Positions 25,398 to 34,847 of a DNA stretch of 64,000 nt are shown in pieces. The DNA lies in the NCBI RefSeq assembly GCF_029193575.1, contig NZ_JARGCS010000010.1, forward strand, positions 62,001-126,000, given 5' to 3'. A model generated the notes under the pieces. It saw nothing but the letters and a program-made list of their open reading frames with translations, was not told the DNA's origin and ran no database searches. Each line of letters opens with the position of its first letter. The stretch's first letter is position 1. The translations under genes and the position numbers were made by a program. This DNA comes from Pseudomonas entomophila (GTDB taxonomy: Bacteria > Pseudomonadota > Gammaproteobacteria > Pseudomonadales > Pseudomonadaceae).

Positions 25398-25423
25398 CAA
25401 CGCCCCGTCGAGACGGGGCGTTG
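25398..25423 (-). terminator. Terminator of the FKBP gene
   Basis: CAACGCCCCGTC and its exact complement flank GA. On the minus strand the hairpin is followed by a T-rich run (TCGTTTCGG) after the stop codon of the isomerase gene. Confidence 0.7.
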
Positions 25424-25440
25424 GCGGTACCACGAGCGGC

Positions 25441-26166
25441 TTACTTGGCCTGGGCTTCGGCTTCAGGCTTGCTCGGGTCCTTGATAGCGATCAGTTCCAG
25501 GTCGAAGACCAGCACCGAGTTCGCCGGGATCAGCGGGCTCGGGCTCTGCGCGCCATAGGCCAGTTCGGCCGGGATGTACAGCTTGTACTTCTCGCCGACG
25601 TGCATCAGTTGCAGGCCTTCGACCCAACCTGGAATCACGCCGCTGACCGGCAGGTCGATCGGGTTGCCACGCTCGATGGAGCTGTCGAAGACCTTGCCGT
25701 CGATCAGCTTGCCTTCGTAGTGGACGGTGACGACGTCGGTCGGCTTGGGCTGCGCGCCGTCGGTCTTCTTCACGACTTCGTACTGCAGGCCGGAGGCGGT
25801 GGTGACCACGCCCGACTTCTTGGCGTTCTCTTCGAGGAACTTCTTGCCGGCAGCGGCCGCTTCCTCGCTGGCCTTGGCCAGGCGCTCCTCGGCGCGTTTC
25901 TGCAGGGCGGTGAAGGCTTCGACCAGCTCTTCGTCCTTGATGCGCTGCTCTTTCTTGGTCACCGCGTCCTCGATGCCGAGGGCCACCGCTTTCGAATCAA
26001 GGTCGTCCATGCCTTCCTGAGCCAGGCTCTTGCCCATGTTCAGGCCGATACCGTAGGAGGCTTTCTGTGCTGGCGTTTTCAGCTCGACGCTGCTGGTCTG
26101 GGCATCGCAACCTGCGAGGACCAGGCCAACCAGGGCAACCGCAGCCGCCAAACGATGTTGTTTCAT
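25441..26166 (-). CDS. FKBP-type peptidyl-prolyl isomerase lipoprotein (FkpA/Mip-like)
   Basis: A 241-residue isomerase. Signal peptide II with lipobox LAGC puts the lipidated Cys at about residue 20, so it is membrane-anchored in the periplasm. An N-terminal dimerisation region (about 28-115, TPAQKASYGIGLNMGKSL) contains the long helix. The C-terminal FKBP domain (about 122-232) has VHYEGKLIDGKVFDSS, PGWVEGLQLM and IPAELAYGAQ. It accelerates prolyl isomerisation and acts as a chaperone for exported proteins. The start MKQHRLAA at 26166 has AAGGAA upstream; the longer frame lacks that site. A strong hairpin terminator follows. Confidence 0.9.
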   Translation of the reverse strand: MKQHRLAAAVALVGLVLAGCDAQTSSVELKTPAQKASYGIGLNMGKSLAQEGMDDLDSKAVALGIEDAVTKKEQRIKDEELVEAFTALQKRAEERLAKASEEAAAAGKKFLEENAKKSGVVTTASGLQYEVVKKTDGAQPKPTDVVTVHYEGKLIDGKVFDSSIERGNPIDLPVSGVIPGWVEGLQLMHVGEKYKLYIPAELAYGAQSPSPLIPANSVLVFDLELIAIKDPSKPEAEAQAK

Positions 26167-26317
26167 GCTAGTTCCTTGTTCATGCGCCATGAGGGCAAAT
26201 CAGGGTAAAGCCGCGAGCTTATCAGGCGGCCATGACCAATGGCTACCGGCATGAGAGCCGGTTGCGGGGTGGAAGTTCAGTGGGTGAACGGATCTTCATC
26301 CTGGGCTGGGGCCGGCC

Positions 26318-27250
26318 TCAAGGGTAGGCGCCGTCGCGGTATTGCGCCGCCACTTCACGCAGCACCTCGCACACCCACTGCGCCGCCAGCCCCTGGGGCA
26401 ATGCCGCGTTGCGGCAGATGCCCACCGAGCCGCCCGGCTCGCGCACCCCCAGGTCCAGCTCGGTCAGTTCACCACGTTGCAGGTCGATCAGCACCGCGTC
26501 ACGCGGCGCCACCCATACCGCGTCGCTGCCCAGCAGGTAGCGCCGGCTCAGGGCCAGAGACAAGGTTTCCAGGCGTTGCGCCGGCAACTGGATGCCGCAC
26601 TGCACGAACAGGCTGTCGGCATGCTGGCGGATGGTGGTGCCCGGCGGGGGCAGCACCAACGGATAGCAGCCGACCTGGCTACGGTCGACTGGCTGAGGCG
26701 CCAGCAAGGGATGGCCAGGGCGCACCACCAAGGTCATCGATTCGCTGTACAGATGCTCGAACGACAAGCCTTGGATCTGCGGGCTATCGGTCATGCGCCC
26801 GACCACCAGTTCCAGCTCGCCCAGGTGCAGTTGCCCAAGCAACTGCGCGCTGACGCCGGTGACCACGCTGACCACCAATGCCTCATGGCGCTGGTGCAGG
26901 CGGCACAACACTTCAGGCATCAGCAGCCCCTCCACCGTCGACAGCACGCCGATCCGCACCTGCGACGGCGCCCGCGCCTCGCCGCGCAAGCTGCTCACGC
27001 CATCGCGCAGGGCCTGCACGCTGGGCCCGGCATAGCGCATGAAGCGGGTGCCGGCCGGGGTCAATTCAACCCCCTGGCGGCTGCGCTCGAACAAGCGCGC
27101 TTCGAGCAGGTCTTCCAACTCCTTGAGCGCCTTGGAGATCGCTGGCTGGCTGATGGCGAGCACGTCCGCCGCACGGGCCAGGCTGCCCTGCCGGGCAATC
27201 TCCAGGAAGCACAGCAGGTGGCGGTACTTGATGCGGGTGTCGAGGTTCAT
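26318..27250 (-). CDS. pcaQ: LysR-type regulator PcaQ
   Basis: A 310-residue LysR regulator. The N-terminal helix-turn-helix starts MNLDTRIKYRHLLCFLEIAR and shows ADVLAISQPAISKALKELE. The effector domain carries stretches I recognise from PcaQ proteins: RIGVLSTVEGLLMPEVLCRL, GRMTDSPQIQGL, EHLYSESMTLVVRPGHPLL and LREPGGSVG-like VREPGGSVGIC. PcaQ activates protocatechuate degradation (pca) genes in response to pathway intermediates in other bacteria. No pca gene lies nearby. It follows nirD on the same strand by 40 bases, so read-through from the nitrite reductase operon is possible. The start at 27250 matches the family N-terminus. Confidence 0.78.
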   Translation of the reverse strand: MNLDTRIKYRHLLCFLEIARQGSLARAADVLAISQPAISKALKELEDLLEARLFERSRQGVELTPAGTRFMRYAGPSVQALRDGVSSLRGEARAPSQVRIGVLSTVEGLLMPEVLCRLHQRHEALVVSVVTGVSAQLLGQLHLGELELVVGRMTDSPQIQGLSFEHLYSESMTLVVRPGHPLLAPQPVDRSQVGCYPLVLPPPGTTIRQHADSLFVQCGIQLPAQRLETLSLALSRRYLLGSDAVWVAPRDAVLIDLQRGELTELDLGVREPGGSVGICRNAALPQGLAAQWVCEVLREVAAQYRDGAYP

Positions 27251-27289
27251 GCCGGCAGCTTGCAGCTTCACGCCGCGCGCTGCAAGGGC

Positions 27290-27643
27290 TCAGCACGCCA
27301 GTTCGATCGCCTCGCCGCAGATCCGCGCCGGCCATACCCGCAACGCCTGCGCCGGGTCTTCCAGGCAGCGTCCATCCCTCAGGCTGAAGTGCTGCTTGTA
27401 CAGCGGCGCGGCCACCACCAGCTCACCGCCCAGGCTGCCGACCAGCCCACGGCCGATGACGTTCGCCCCCGAACGCGGGTCGCGGTTGTCCACCGCGTAA
27501 AGCCCCTGCCCCGGCAGGTAGAACAGCGCCACCTGGGCGCCGTCCAGCCAGGCCACCACGCCGGAGCCGGCCACCAGGTCCTGGACCTGGCATACCGCCT
27601 GCCATTGAAGATCGTGCGCCACAGCGGCATTGGAAAGGTTCAT
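27290..27643 (-). CDS. nirD: Assimilatory nitrite reductase small subunit NirD
   Basis: A 117-residue NirD protein with a Rieske-like beta fold (VCQVQDLVAGSGVVAWLDG, then VDNRDPRSGANVIGRGLVG). The cysteine ligands of true Rieske proteins are missing, as is normal for NirD. It partners NirB in NADH-dependent reduction of nitrite to ammonium. Its ATG overlaps the NirB stop codon (ATGA), giving tight translational coupling. The length is typical. Confidence 0.93.
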   Translation of the reverse strand: MNLSNAAVAHDLQWQAVCQVQDLVAGSGVVAWLDGAQVALFYLPGQGLYAVDNRDPRSGANVIGRGLVGSLGGELVVAAPLYKQHFSLRDGRCLEDPAQALRVWPARICGEAIELAC

Positions 27644-30195
27644 CAGACAGCCTCCTCGACGGTTGGAATCAGGTGCAACGCTGCTGCCGGCCGACGCTGC
27701 TCGCGTTCACGCACGAAGTGCACGTCAGGGTCGGGGCGCTGGTCATTGACGAAGGTGCGGAAGCGCTTGAGCTTCTCTGGGTCTTTCAGGGCGTTGGCCC
27801 ACTCGCATTCGTAGCGGTCGACCACGTGCTGCATCTGCGCTTCGAGCTCGGCGGCAAGGCCCAAGCTGTCGTCGAGGATCACCGCCTTGAGGTAATTCAG
27901 CCCGCCTTCCAGGCCCTCGCGCCATACCGAGGTGCGTTGCAGCTTGTCGGCGGTGCGGATGTAGAACATCAGCACGCGGTCGATCAGGCGGATCAGGGTC
28001 TCGTCGTCCAGGTCGGTGGCGAACAGCTCGGCGTGGCGCGGGCGCATGCCGCCGTTGCCGCAGATGTACAGGTTCCAGCCCTTGTCGGTGGCGATCACGC
28101 CGATGTCCTTGCTCTGCGCCTCGGCGCACTCACGGGTGCAGCCGGAGACCGCGAACTTGAGCTTGTGCGGCGAGCGCAGGCCCTTGTAGCGGTCCTCGAT
28201 GCGCAGGGCCATGGCCACGCTGTCCTGCACGCCGTAGCGGCACCAGGTGCTGCCCACGCAGGACTTCACCGTGCGCGTCGACTTGCCATAGGCGTGCCCG
28301 GTCTCGAAGCCGGCCTCGATCAGCTCGCCCCAGATCAGTGGCAGCTCGTGCAGTTGAGCGCCGAACAGGTCGATGCGCTGGCCGCCAGTGATCTTGGTGT
28401 AGAGGTCGTATTTCTTCGCCACCTGGCCGATCACGATCAGCTTGTCCGGGGTGATCTCACCGCCAGGGATGCGCGGCACCACCGAGTAGGTGCCGTTCTT
28501 CTGCATGTTGGCCATGAAGGTGTCGTTGGTGTCCTGCAGCGGCACCAGCGAGGGGTCCATGATCGGCTGATTCCAGCACGAGGCGAGGATCGAGCCCACG
28601 GTGGGCTTGCAGATGTCGCAGCCGACGTGACCCTTGCCGTGGCGCTCGAACAATTCGTCGAAGCTGCGGATACCCTCGACCCGCACCAGCGCGTAGAGCT
28701 CCTGGCGGGTGTAGGCGAAGTGCTCGCACAGGCTCTTGTCGACGGTCACGCCACGGGCAGTCAACTCATGCTCGAACACCTGCTTGAGCAGCGCCGCGCA
28801 ACCGCCGCAGCCAGTGGCCGCCTTGGTGCAGCCCTTGACCGCGGCGAGGTCGCCGCAGCCGCTGTCGATGGCCGCGCAGATCGCGCCCTTGCTGACGTTG
28901 TGGCACGAGCAGATGGTCGCGCTGTCGGGCAACGCGTCGGCGCCCAAGGCCGGCACGCCGCCGCTTTGCGGGAGGATCAGCGCCGCCGGGTCGGCCGGCA
29001 GGGCGATGCCGTTCTGCACGTATTGCAGCAGGGTGTCGTAGTAGCTGTTATCGCCCACCAGCACCGCGCCGAGCACGCGCTTGCCGCTGGCGTCCACCAC
29101 CAGGCGACGGTAGCTGGCATTGGCCTCGTCGATGAAGCGGTAGCTGCGCGCGCCAGGCGTGGCGCCGTGGGCGTCGCCGATAGAGCCGACGTCGACCCCC
29201 AGCAGCTTGAGCTTGGTCGACATGTCGGCACCGCTGAAGGGCGCCGCCGCTTCACCGATCAGCAACGCGGCGAGGTTGCGCGCCATGCCGTAGCCGGGCG
29301 CCACCAGGCCGAACACGCTGCCGTTCCATGAGGCGCATTCGCCGATGGCGAAGATGCGTGGGTCGCTGGAGCGGCAGTCGCTGTCGATCACCACGCCGCC
29401 ACGCGCGGCGATCTCCAGGCCGCTGCTACGACCCAGGGCGTCCTGCGGGCGGATGCCGGCGGAGAAAACGACCAGGTCGGTTTCCAGGTGCTCGCCGCCG
29501 TCGAAGTTCATGCGGTAGCGGTAGCCCTCGCCAGCGCTGATGGACTGGGTGGCGCGCGACAGGTGCACACCCACGCCAAGCGCCTCGATCTGCGCACGCA
29601 GCGCCGCCCCGCCCTCGCCGTCCAGTTGCACCGGCATCAGCCGTGGCGCGAACTCCACCACATGGGCTTCCAGGCCTAGCGACTTGAGCGCGTTTGCCGC
29701 TTCCAGGCCAAGCAGGCCGCCACCGACCACCACGCCCCGCCGGGCGCCAGTGGCGGCGGCGCGGATCGCGTCGAGGTCGTCGAGGGTGCGATAGACCAGG
29801 CGTGCCGTGCCGCTGGAGCCTTCGATCGGCGGCACGAAGGGGTACGAGCCGGTGGCGAGGATCAGCTGGTCGTAGCCGTAGCGGCCCTCGGCGGTGACGA
29901 TCTCGCGCTGCTCGCGGTCGATCTCCAGCACCGCCTCGCCCAGATGCAGGTGCACGCCGTGGCGCTCGTAGAAGTCCGCCTCGCACAGGGCCAGGACCTC
30001 GGCGTCGCTGCCGCCGAAGTACTCCGACAGGTGCACGCGGTCGTAGGCGCGTTGGCGCTCCTCGCCGAACACCTGCAGCTCGAAGCGCGCCAGGGCGCCG
30101 CGCTCGACCAGTTGCTCGACCAGGTGGTGGCCGACCATGCCGTTGCCGACGATGACCAGTCGTTGCCGTTGCCCGTCGTTCGCTGTTGCCTTCAT
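27643..30195 (-). CDS. nirB: Assimilatory NADH nitrite reductase large subunit NirB
   Basis: An 850-residue siroheme nitrite reductase. The N-terminal FAD/NADH module (about residues 10-400) has VIVGNGMVGHHLVEQL and a second Rossmann motif GVVVGGGLLGLEAANAL. A BFD-like [2Fe-2S] domain (about 420-490) has CSCHNV and CGGCAALL. The C-terminal sulfite/nitrite reductase domains carry the siroheme-[4Fe-4S] ligands CVGSTWC and GCTRECAE (about 645 and 685). It reduces nitrite to ammonium in the cytoplasm. The start is the ATG at 30193-30195, giving the family N-terminus MKATANDGQRQRLVIVG. A sigma-54 promoter and a leader terminator precede it. Confidence 0.95.
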   Translation of the reverse strand: MKATANDGQRQRLVIVGNGMVGHHLVEQLVERGALARFELQVFGEERQRAYDRVHLSEYFGGSDAEVLALCEADFYERHGVHLHLGEAVLEIDREQREIVTAEGRYGYDQLILATGSYPFVPPIEGSSGTARLVYRTLDDLDAIRAAATGARRGVVVGGGLLGLEAANALKSLGLEAHVVEFAPRLMPVQLDGEGGAALRAQIEALGVGVHLSRATQSISAGEGYRYRMNFDGGEHLETDLVVFSAGIRPQDALGRSSGLEIAARGGVVIDSDCRSSDPRIFAIGECASWNGSVFGLVAPGYGMARNLAALLIGEAAAPFSGADMSTKLKLLGVDVGSIGDAHGATPGARSYRFIDEANASYRRLVVDASGKRVLGAVLVGDNSYYDTLLQYVQNGIALPADPAALILPQSGGVPALGADALPDSATICSCHNVSKGAICAAIDSGCGDLAAVKGCTKAATGCGGCAALLKQVFEHELTARGVTVDKSLCEHFAYTRQELYALVRVEGIRSFDELFERHGKGHVGCDICKPTVGSILASCWNQPIMDPSLVPLQDTNDTFMANMQKNGTYSVVPRIPGGEITPDKLIVIGQVAKKYDLYTKITGGQRIDLFGAQLHELPLIWGELIEAGFETGHAYGKSTRTVKSCVGSTWCRYGVQDSVAMALRIEDRYKGLRSPHKLKFAVSGCTRECAEAQSKDIGVIATDKGWNLYICGNGGMRPRHAELFATDLDDETLIRLIDRVLMFYIRTADKLQRTSVWREGLEGGLNYLKAVILDDSLGLAAELEAQMQHVVDRYECEWANALKDPEKLKRFRTFVNDQRPDPDVHFVREREQRRPAAALHLIPTVEEAV

Positions 30196-30240
30196 AGCCG
30201 TTCCTCGATCACGGTTCGCCGGGTTGCCCGCGGCAAAGAC

Positions 30241-30278
30241 AAAAAAAGGCGCCTGGAGCGGAAGCTCCAGGCGCCTTT
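30241..30278 (-). terminator. Leader terminator of nirB
   Basis: GGCGCCTGGAGC and its exact complement form a 12-bp stem around a GGAA/TTCC loop (30248-30275). On the minus strand seven T follow at once. It lies between the sigma-54 promoter and the nirB start, so it must be bypassed for expression. This is the arrangement known for ANTAR protein (NasT/NasR) antitermination. Confidence 0.8.
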
Positions 30279-30348
30279 GCCTGTACTCATCAGTGTGAGG
30301 CCCCTGCTGATCGCCGTTGATCGGCGGGGCGTGTTGTAGGGGTGGTGT

Positions 30349-30364
30349 AGCAGGGAGTGTGCCA
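30349..30364 (-). promoter_or_regulatory. Sigma-54 promoter of nirB
   Basis: The minus strand reads TGGCACACTCCCTGCT, with GG and GC separated by ten bases as required for RpoN -24/-12 promoters. Transcription would begin near 30337, leaving a leader of about 140 bases that contains the terminator hairpin. Confidence 0.7.
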
Positions 30365-30385
30365 AGGTTGGAATTTTCGTTGGTC

Positions 30386-30476
30386 GGGCCGGCCCTCTCG
30401 CGGGGCAAGCCCGCGCCTACAGGTTCGGCGGTGCCCTCACGCGTGCAGGAGCGGGCAGCCCCGCGAGAGGGCCGGC
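30386..30476. repeat. REP pair (BIME)
   Basis: Inverted REPs GGCCCTCTCGCGGGGCAAGC and GAGCGGGCAGCCCCGCGAGA separate the nitrate reductase gene from the nirB promoter. Confidence 0.8.
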
Positions 30477-30522
30477 ACCTTCACCGCCTCAACCCGGTGC
30501 ACACCGCCCAATCCCGGTGCAC

Positions 30523-33500
30523 TCAATACACGTCGCGCCGATAACGCTTGTCGCGGCTCAACCCCTCCACATACGCCGCAGCCGCCTCGTCGCTCATGCC
30601 GCCCTGCTCGGCCACTACCTGGCGCAGCGCCGCATCCACGTCGCGGGCCATGCGCTGGGCATCGCCACAGATGTAGAAATACGCCCCCGCCTCCAGCCAG
30701 CGCCACAGCTCGGCGCCCTCCTCCAGCATGCGCTGCTGCACGTACACCTTCTCGGCCTGGTCACGGGAGAACGCCGTGCTCAGGCGCAAATGCCCACTGG
30801 CCTGCCAGGCCAGCAGTTGCTCGCGGTAGTAGAAATCGCAAGCGGCGTGCTGCTCGCCGAAGAACAGCCAGTTGCGCCCACTCGCGCCACGCGCCTGGCG
30901 CTCTTCGAGAAACGCCCGGAACGGCGCGATGCCCGTGCCGGGGCCAACCATGATGATCGGCGTGGCATCACTTTCCGGCAGGCGGAAGTGCCGCGACACC
31001 TGGGGGAAAATCGCCACCTCCAGCGCCTCGGCGCGGTCGGCCAGGAAGGTCGAGCACACGCCCTTGCGCTCGCCATAGCGCACGGTGGACACCGTCAGAT
31101 GCACCTCGCCAGGGTGCGCCGCAGGGCTGGAGCTGATCGAGTACAGCCGCGGTTGCAGCGGCTTGAGCAGGCCCAACCAGTCGCTCAGCGGCAGTTGCTG
31201 GGGAAACGCGCGCAGCACGTCCACCAGTTGCTTGCCCCACAACCACGCCTTGAGTTCAGCCTTGCACTCAGCCTGCAGCAAACGGCGCAACTCGCCAGCC
31301 TGGGCGTCGCGGCTGAAGGCTTCGAGCTGCGCAGGGGTGATGCGGGCGATTTCCAGGTGCCGCTCCAGCGCATTGGCCAGGGCCATCGGCGGCAAGCCCG
31401 GTGGCTCGACCATCCGTTGGCCGTCGACGCCCATCGCGCCGAGCAACTCCTGCACCAACGCCGGGCAGTTGCGCGGCCACACCCCCAGGGCGTCGCCAGG
31501 CTGGTAGCTGAGGCCGCTGCCGTTGAGGTCGAACACCAGCTGGCGGGTTTCCTTGCTCGCCCCCGGGCCGTTGAGCAGGCGGTTCTCCAGCAGCGGCGCC
31601 AGGCACGGGCGCTGCTTGTCGAAGCCGCTGGCGACGGGTTGCTCGGTGGCAGCGCTGGCCGCCGCGCCCAGGGCCGGCAGCAAGGCCAGCAGCCAGCTGG
31701 CGAAGGCCTGGTCGAAGTCCGGCTCGCAATCGACCCGCTCCAGCAAGCGCCGCCCGCCCAGTTCGGCCAGGCGCTGGTCGAGCTTGCGGCCGAAGCCGCA
31801 GAACTGGTCGTAGCTGGAGTCGCCCAGGGCGAGCACGGCATAGGGCAACTCGGCGCACTGGCCACCCTCCTCGCCCTGCAACGCCTGCCAGAACGCCGAA
31901 CCGCTGTCTGGCGCATCGCCGTCACCAAACGTGCTGGCGATCAGCAGCACACTGGCGGCGCCGCGCAACTGGCCGGGGCTGACCGCCTCCATGCAACTCA
32001 GCTCCACCGCCAGCCCGGCTTCGCGCAGGCGCCCGGCGCAGCGCTCGGCCAACGCCTCGCCGTTGCCGGTCTGCGACGCCCACAGCACCCGGTGGCGCGG
32101 CGCCTCGAGGCCTGGCGCGGCAGCGCTAGCGGGCTGGGCGAACAGCCCGGCCAACAGGCCATCGACGAACAGTCGTCGGGCCGGCGCCAGCGGTGCGCTG
32201 GGCGGCAGGCACGGCACGCCCTCGGCGCGGGCCTGGCCAAGGCCGAGCAGAAAACCTTGCAGGTAGTGGCGCTCGTCCTCGGCCAGCGCCGGGACCGGTA
32301 GTTGGTCGAGGCCGAGCAGGCGGGACAGGGTGGCGGTGGGCATGGAGGACGGCTCCGCGCGGGTCAGGTCGAGGGCTTCGATGCGTTCGCCGGCGACCCG
32401 CTCCAGGGTCACGGCGCAATGCTTGAACGCCGGTTGCAGGGAGGTTGGGTCGACCGCGTCGCAGGTCACGGCGTTGATCGCCAGTTGCTCGCCATGCAGG
32501 TCGTTCCAGTGGAAGGGGGCGAAGCAATTACCCACCAGCACACGATCGCTGAGGCGCGCCGGCAGCACCGCCTGGCCGCGCCGCGAGCGAATCGCCACCT
32601 GGTCCTTGTCGGCGATGCCCAGGCGCTGGGCGTCCTCGGGGTTGAGCTCGACAAAGGGGCCGGGTTCGAGCTTGTTCAAGCTCGGCACCTTGCCGGTCTT
32701 GGTCAGCGTGTGCCACTGGTGTTGCACACGGCCGGTATTGAGCACCCAGGGGTAGTCCTCATCGGGCAGTTCGGCCGGCGGCAACCAGGGCCGGGCGAAG
32801 AAGCGCGCCTTGCCGCTGGCGGTCGGGAAGGCCAGCGCCGGTGCCGCACCCTGGGCGTCGCGCAGCAGGTGCTGGCTGCTGCCATCGTTGTGGTAGCGCA
32901 GCGGGCTGCGGTCGTCACGCCGACCAGGGGCGCAGGGCCACTGGCGCGGTCGCTCGCGCAACGCGGGGTAGTCGATACCCCGCAGGTCGTAGCCGGTGGC
33001 CGGGTTCCAGAAACGGCGGATCTCGTCGAACACCGCCTCGGCGTCGGGGTAGTCGAAGGCCTCGGCGTAACCCATGGCGCAGGCGATGCGGGCGATGATC
33101 CGCCAGTCCTCCAGGCTCTCGCCGGGGGCGTTGACGGCGCGCGGCATCAGGGTCAGGTTGCGCTCGCTGTTGATCATCACGCCCTCGCCTTCGGCCCACA
33201 GCGCGGCGGGCAGGAGGATGTCGGCGTAGCGGTTGGTCTCGGTGTCGAGGAAGGCGTCCTGGGCGATTACCAGCTCGGCCTGGCGCAGGCCGTCGATCAC
33301 CTGCTGGCGGTTGGCGACGCTGGCCACCGGGTTGCTGCAAATCACCCAGCAGGCCTTCACCTCGCCGCTTTTCAACTGCTCGAACAGCGCCACCGTGCCC
33401 TCGCCCCCTTCGCTGCGCAGGCTGCCTGGCGCCAACCGCCACTGCTGCTCGACGAACGCGCGGTCGCCGTCGACCAGTGCCGAACGCTGGCCCGGCAGCC

Positions 33501-34539
33501 CCGGGCCCATGTAGCCCATCTCGCGCCCGCCCATGGCGTTGGGCTGGCCGGTGAGCGAGAACGGGCCGCTGCCGGGGCGGCAGAGGGTGCCGGTGGCCAG
33601 GTGCAGGTTGCACAGCGCATTGGTGTGCCAGGTGCCGTGGATGCTTTGGTTCAGGCCCATGGTCCAGCAGCTCATCCATTCGCCGGCCGTGCCGAGCCAT
33701 TCGGCGGCCTGGCGGATGTCGGCCTCGGCAAGGCCCGTGAGGGCGGCGACGCGCTCGGGCGTGTAGTCGTCGAGGAACGCCGGCATCGCCTCCCAGCCTT
33801 CGGTGTGGCGGGCGATGAAGTCGGCATCGGTGTGGCCGTTCTGGTGCATCAGGTAGAGCAGGCCGTTGAGCAGCGCCAGGTCGCTGCCGGGGCGCAGTTG
33901 CAGGAACAGGTCGGCCTTGTCGGCGGTGGCGCTGCGCCGGGGGTCGACGACGATCAGCCGGGCGCCGGCCTTGAGGCGGTCGAGCAGGCGCAGGAAGAGG
34001 ATCGGGTGGCAGTCGGCCATGTTCGCGCCGATCACCAGGAACACCTCGGCATGCTCGAAGTCCTGATAGCTGCCAGGCGGGCCATCGGCGCCCAGCGACT
34101 GCTTGTAGCCGCTGCCAGCACTGGCCATGCACAGGCGCGAGTTGGACTCGATGTGGCGGGTGCGGATGAAGCCCTTGGCAAGCTTGTTGGCCAGGTACTG
34201 GGCCTCCAGCGACATCTGCCCGGAGACATACAAGGCCACGGCATCGGGGCCGTGCTGGTCGATGATCGCGCGCAGACGGCCAGCGGCCTGGGCGATGGCT
34301 TCGTCCAGCGCGGTGCGCACCGGCGACACGGCACGCTGCTGGCGCACGAAAGCGTGCTCCATGCGCCCGGCCAGCAGCGGCAGGTGCGCGGTCAGGCCCT
34401 TGGTGCACAGGCGGCCAAAGTTGCTTGGGTGCTGCTTGTCGCCGCTGATCTTGCTGACCTTGCCGTCGGCCACGCTCATGACGATGCCGCAACCGACCCC
34501 GCAATAGGGGCAGACGCTGCGCACCTCGCTGCTGCTCAT
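30523..34539 (-). CDS. Assimilatory nitrate reductase fused to flavodoxin/FAD reductase
   Basis: A 1338-residue fusion. Residues about 1-760 are a molybdopterin-bis-MGD nitrate reductase of the Nas/Nap type, with a [4Fe-4S] site (Cys10, Cys13, Cys17, Cys45 in CPYCGVGC and GRLCTKG), plus a molydopterin-dinucleotide domain. From about 810 a sulfite-reductase-flavoprotein-like half follows: FMN flavodoxin domain ([14 protein letters not shown]), FAD motif RLYSISSSP near 1133 and NADPH motif [12 protein letters not shown] near 1201. The enzyme can thus draw electrons straight from NAD(P)H to nitrate. The start is at 34539 ([13 protein letters not shown]). It works with NirBD for nitrate assimilation. 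This fused form is known in P. putida relatives. Confidence 0.92.
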   Translation of the reverse strand: MSSSEVRSVCPYCGVGCGIVMSVADGKVSKISGDKQHPSNFGRLCTKGLTAHLPLLAGRMEHAFVRQQRAVSPVRTALDEAIAQAAGRLRAIIDQHGPDAVALYVSGQMSLEAQYLANKLAKGFIRTRHIESNSRLCMASAGSGYKQSLGADGPPGSYQDFEHAEVFLVIGANMADCHPILFLRLLDRLKAGARLIVVDPRRSATADKADLFLQLRPGSDLALLNGLLYLMHQNGHTDADFIARHTEGWEAMPAFLDDYTPERVAALTGLAEADIRQAAEWLGTAGEWMSCWTMGLNQSIHGTWHTNALCNLHLATGTLCRPGSGPFSLTGQPNAMGGREMGYMGPGLPGQRSALVDGDRAFVEQQWRLAPGSLRSEGGEGTVALFEQLKSGEVKACWVICSNPVASVANRQQVIDGLRQAELVIAQDAFLDTETNRYADILLPAALWAEGEGVMINSERNLTLMPRAVNAPGESLEDWRIIARIACAMGYAEAFDYPDAEAVFDEIRRFWNPATGYDLRGIDYPALRERPRQWPCAPGRRDDRSPLRYHNDGSSQHLLRDAQGAAPALAFPTASGKARFFARPWLPPAELPDEDYPWVLNTGRVQHQWHTLTKTGKVPSLNKLEPGPFVELNPEDAQRLGIADKDQVAIRSRRGQAVLPARLSDRVLVGNCFAPFHWNDLHGEQLAINAVTCDAVDPTSLQPAFKHCAVTLERVAGERIEALDLTRAEPSSMPTATLSRLLGLDQLPVPALAEDERHYLQGFLLGLGQARAEGVPCLPPSAPLAPARRLFVDGLLAGLFAQPASAAAPGLEAPRHRVLWASQTGNGEALAERCAGRLREAGLAVELSCMEAVSPGQLRGAASVLLIASTFGDGDAPDSGSAFWQALQGEEGGQCAELPYAVLALGDSSYDQFCGFGRKLDQRLAELGGRRLLERVDCEPDFDQAFASWLLALLPALGAAASAATEQPVASGFDKQRPCLAPLLENRLLNGPGASKETRQLVFDLNGSGLSYQPGDALGVWPRNCPALVQELLGAMGVDGQRMVEPPGLPPMALANALERHLEIARITPAQLEAFSRDAQAGELRRLLQAECKAELKAWLWGKQLVDVLRAFPQQLPLSDWLGLLKPLQPRLYSISSSPAAHPGEVHLTVSTVRYGERKGVCSTFLADRAEALEVAIFPQVSRHFRLPESDATPIIMVGPGTGIAPFRAFLEERQARGASGRNWLFFGEQHAACDFYYREQLLAWQASGHLRLSTAFSRDQAEKVYVQQRMLEEGAELWRWLEAGAYFYICGDAQRMARDVDAALRQVVAEQGGMSDEAAAAYVEGLSRDKRYRRDVY

Positions 34540-34565
34540 GGGGCGTACTCCTGTGGGCGAAACGC

Positions 34566-34621
34566 AAAAGGCGCCGGCTGCCCCGGCCTGCGATGGCAAG
34601 CGGGGGCAACACGGCGCCTTT
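34566..34621 (-). terminator. Leader terminator of the nitrate reductase gene
   Basis: On the minus strand AAAGGCGCCG and CGGCGCCTTT form the outer stem, with TGCCCC and GGGGCA inside and a T-run after. It lies between the sigma-54 promoter and the start codon and shares the GGCGCC/GGCGCCTTT arms with the nirB leader terminator. Antitermination by NasT is the likely control. Confidence 0.75.
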
Positions 34622-34676
34622 GTCGTGAAGAATGAGGGGAAGCCATCGGCGTTGACGGTTCCGGATGGTTTGAATC

Positions 34677-34692
34677 AGCAAGTTCTGGGCCA
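34677..34692 (-). promoter_or_regulatory. Sigma-54 promoter of the nitrate reductase gene
   Basis: The minus strand reads TGGCCCAGAACTTGCT, with GG and GC ten bases apart and a good TTGCT -12 element. Transcription should start near 34665, giving a leader of about 125 bases. Confidence 0.65.
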
Positions 34693-34711
34693 GCCCCCAA
34701 ACGGCGCGATC

Positions 34712-34750
34712 CGTGCGGGAGCAGGCTTGCCCCGTGATAAGGCCGGCACA
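34712..34750. repeat. REP element
   Basis: GAGCAGGCTTGCCCCGTGAT core, placed between the two divergent transcription units. Confidence 0.7.
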
Positions 34751-34809
34751 GAAAACGCACTGTCCTGGCCCGAAACGCACCACCAGGTGGCACTCCCTCA
34801 GCAACAACG

Positions 34810-34833
34810 ATATGATCTATATACGTTTCATAT
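34810..34833 (+). promoter_or_regulatory. Inverted repeat upstream of the ParD-like gene
   Basis: ATATGA (34810-34815) and TCATAT (34828-34833) are 12 bases apart in an AT-rich island, 15 bases before the ParD-like start codon. It may be the operator for the ribbon-helix-helix-like product. Confidence 0.4.
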
Positions 34834-34847
34834 ACAGGACTCCTCCC

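Larger units (their letters stand above)
34540..34847. promoter_or_regulatory. Divergent control region of nitrate reductase and ParD-like/map genes
   Basis: This 308-base gap has no gene. From left to right it holds the nitrate reductase leader terminator (34566-34621), its sigma-54 promoter (34677-34692), a REP element (34712-34750) and an AT-rich inverted repeat ATATGA/TCATAT (34810-34833) that lies upstream of the ParD-like gene. Confidence 0.65.

Noticed and set aside
32302..34635. 777-codon open frame opposite the nitrate reductase gene
   Set aside because: Shadow of a gene with clear Mo and Fe-S motifs on the other strand.
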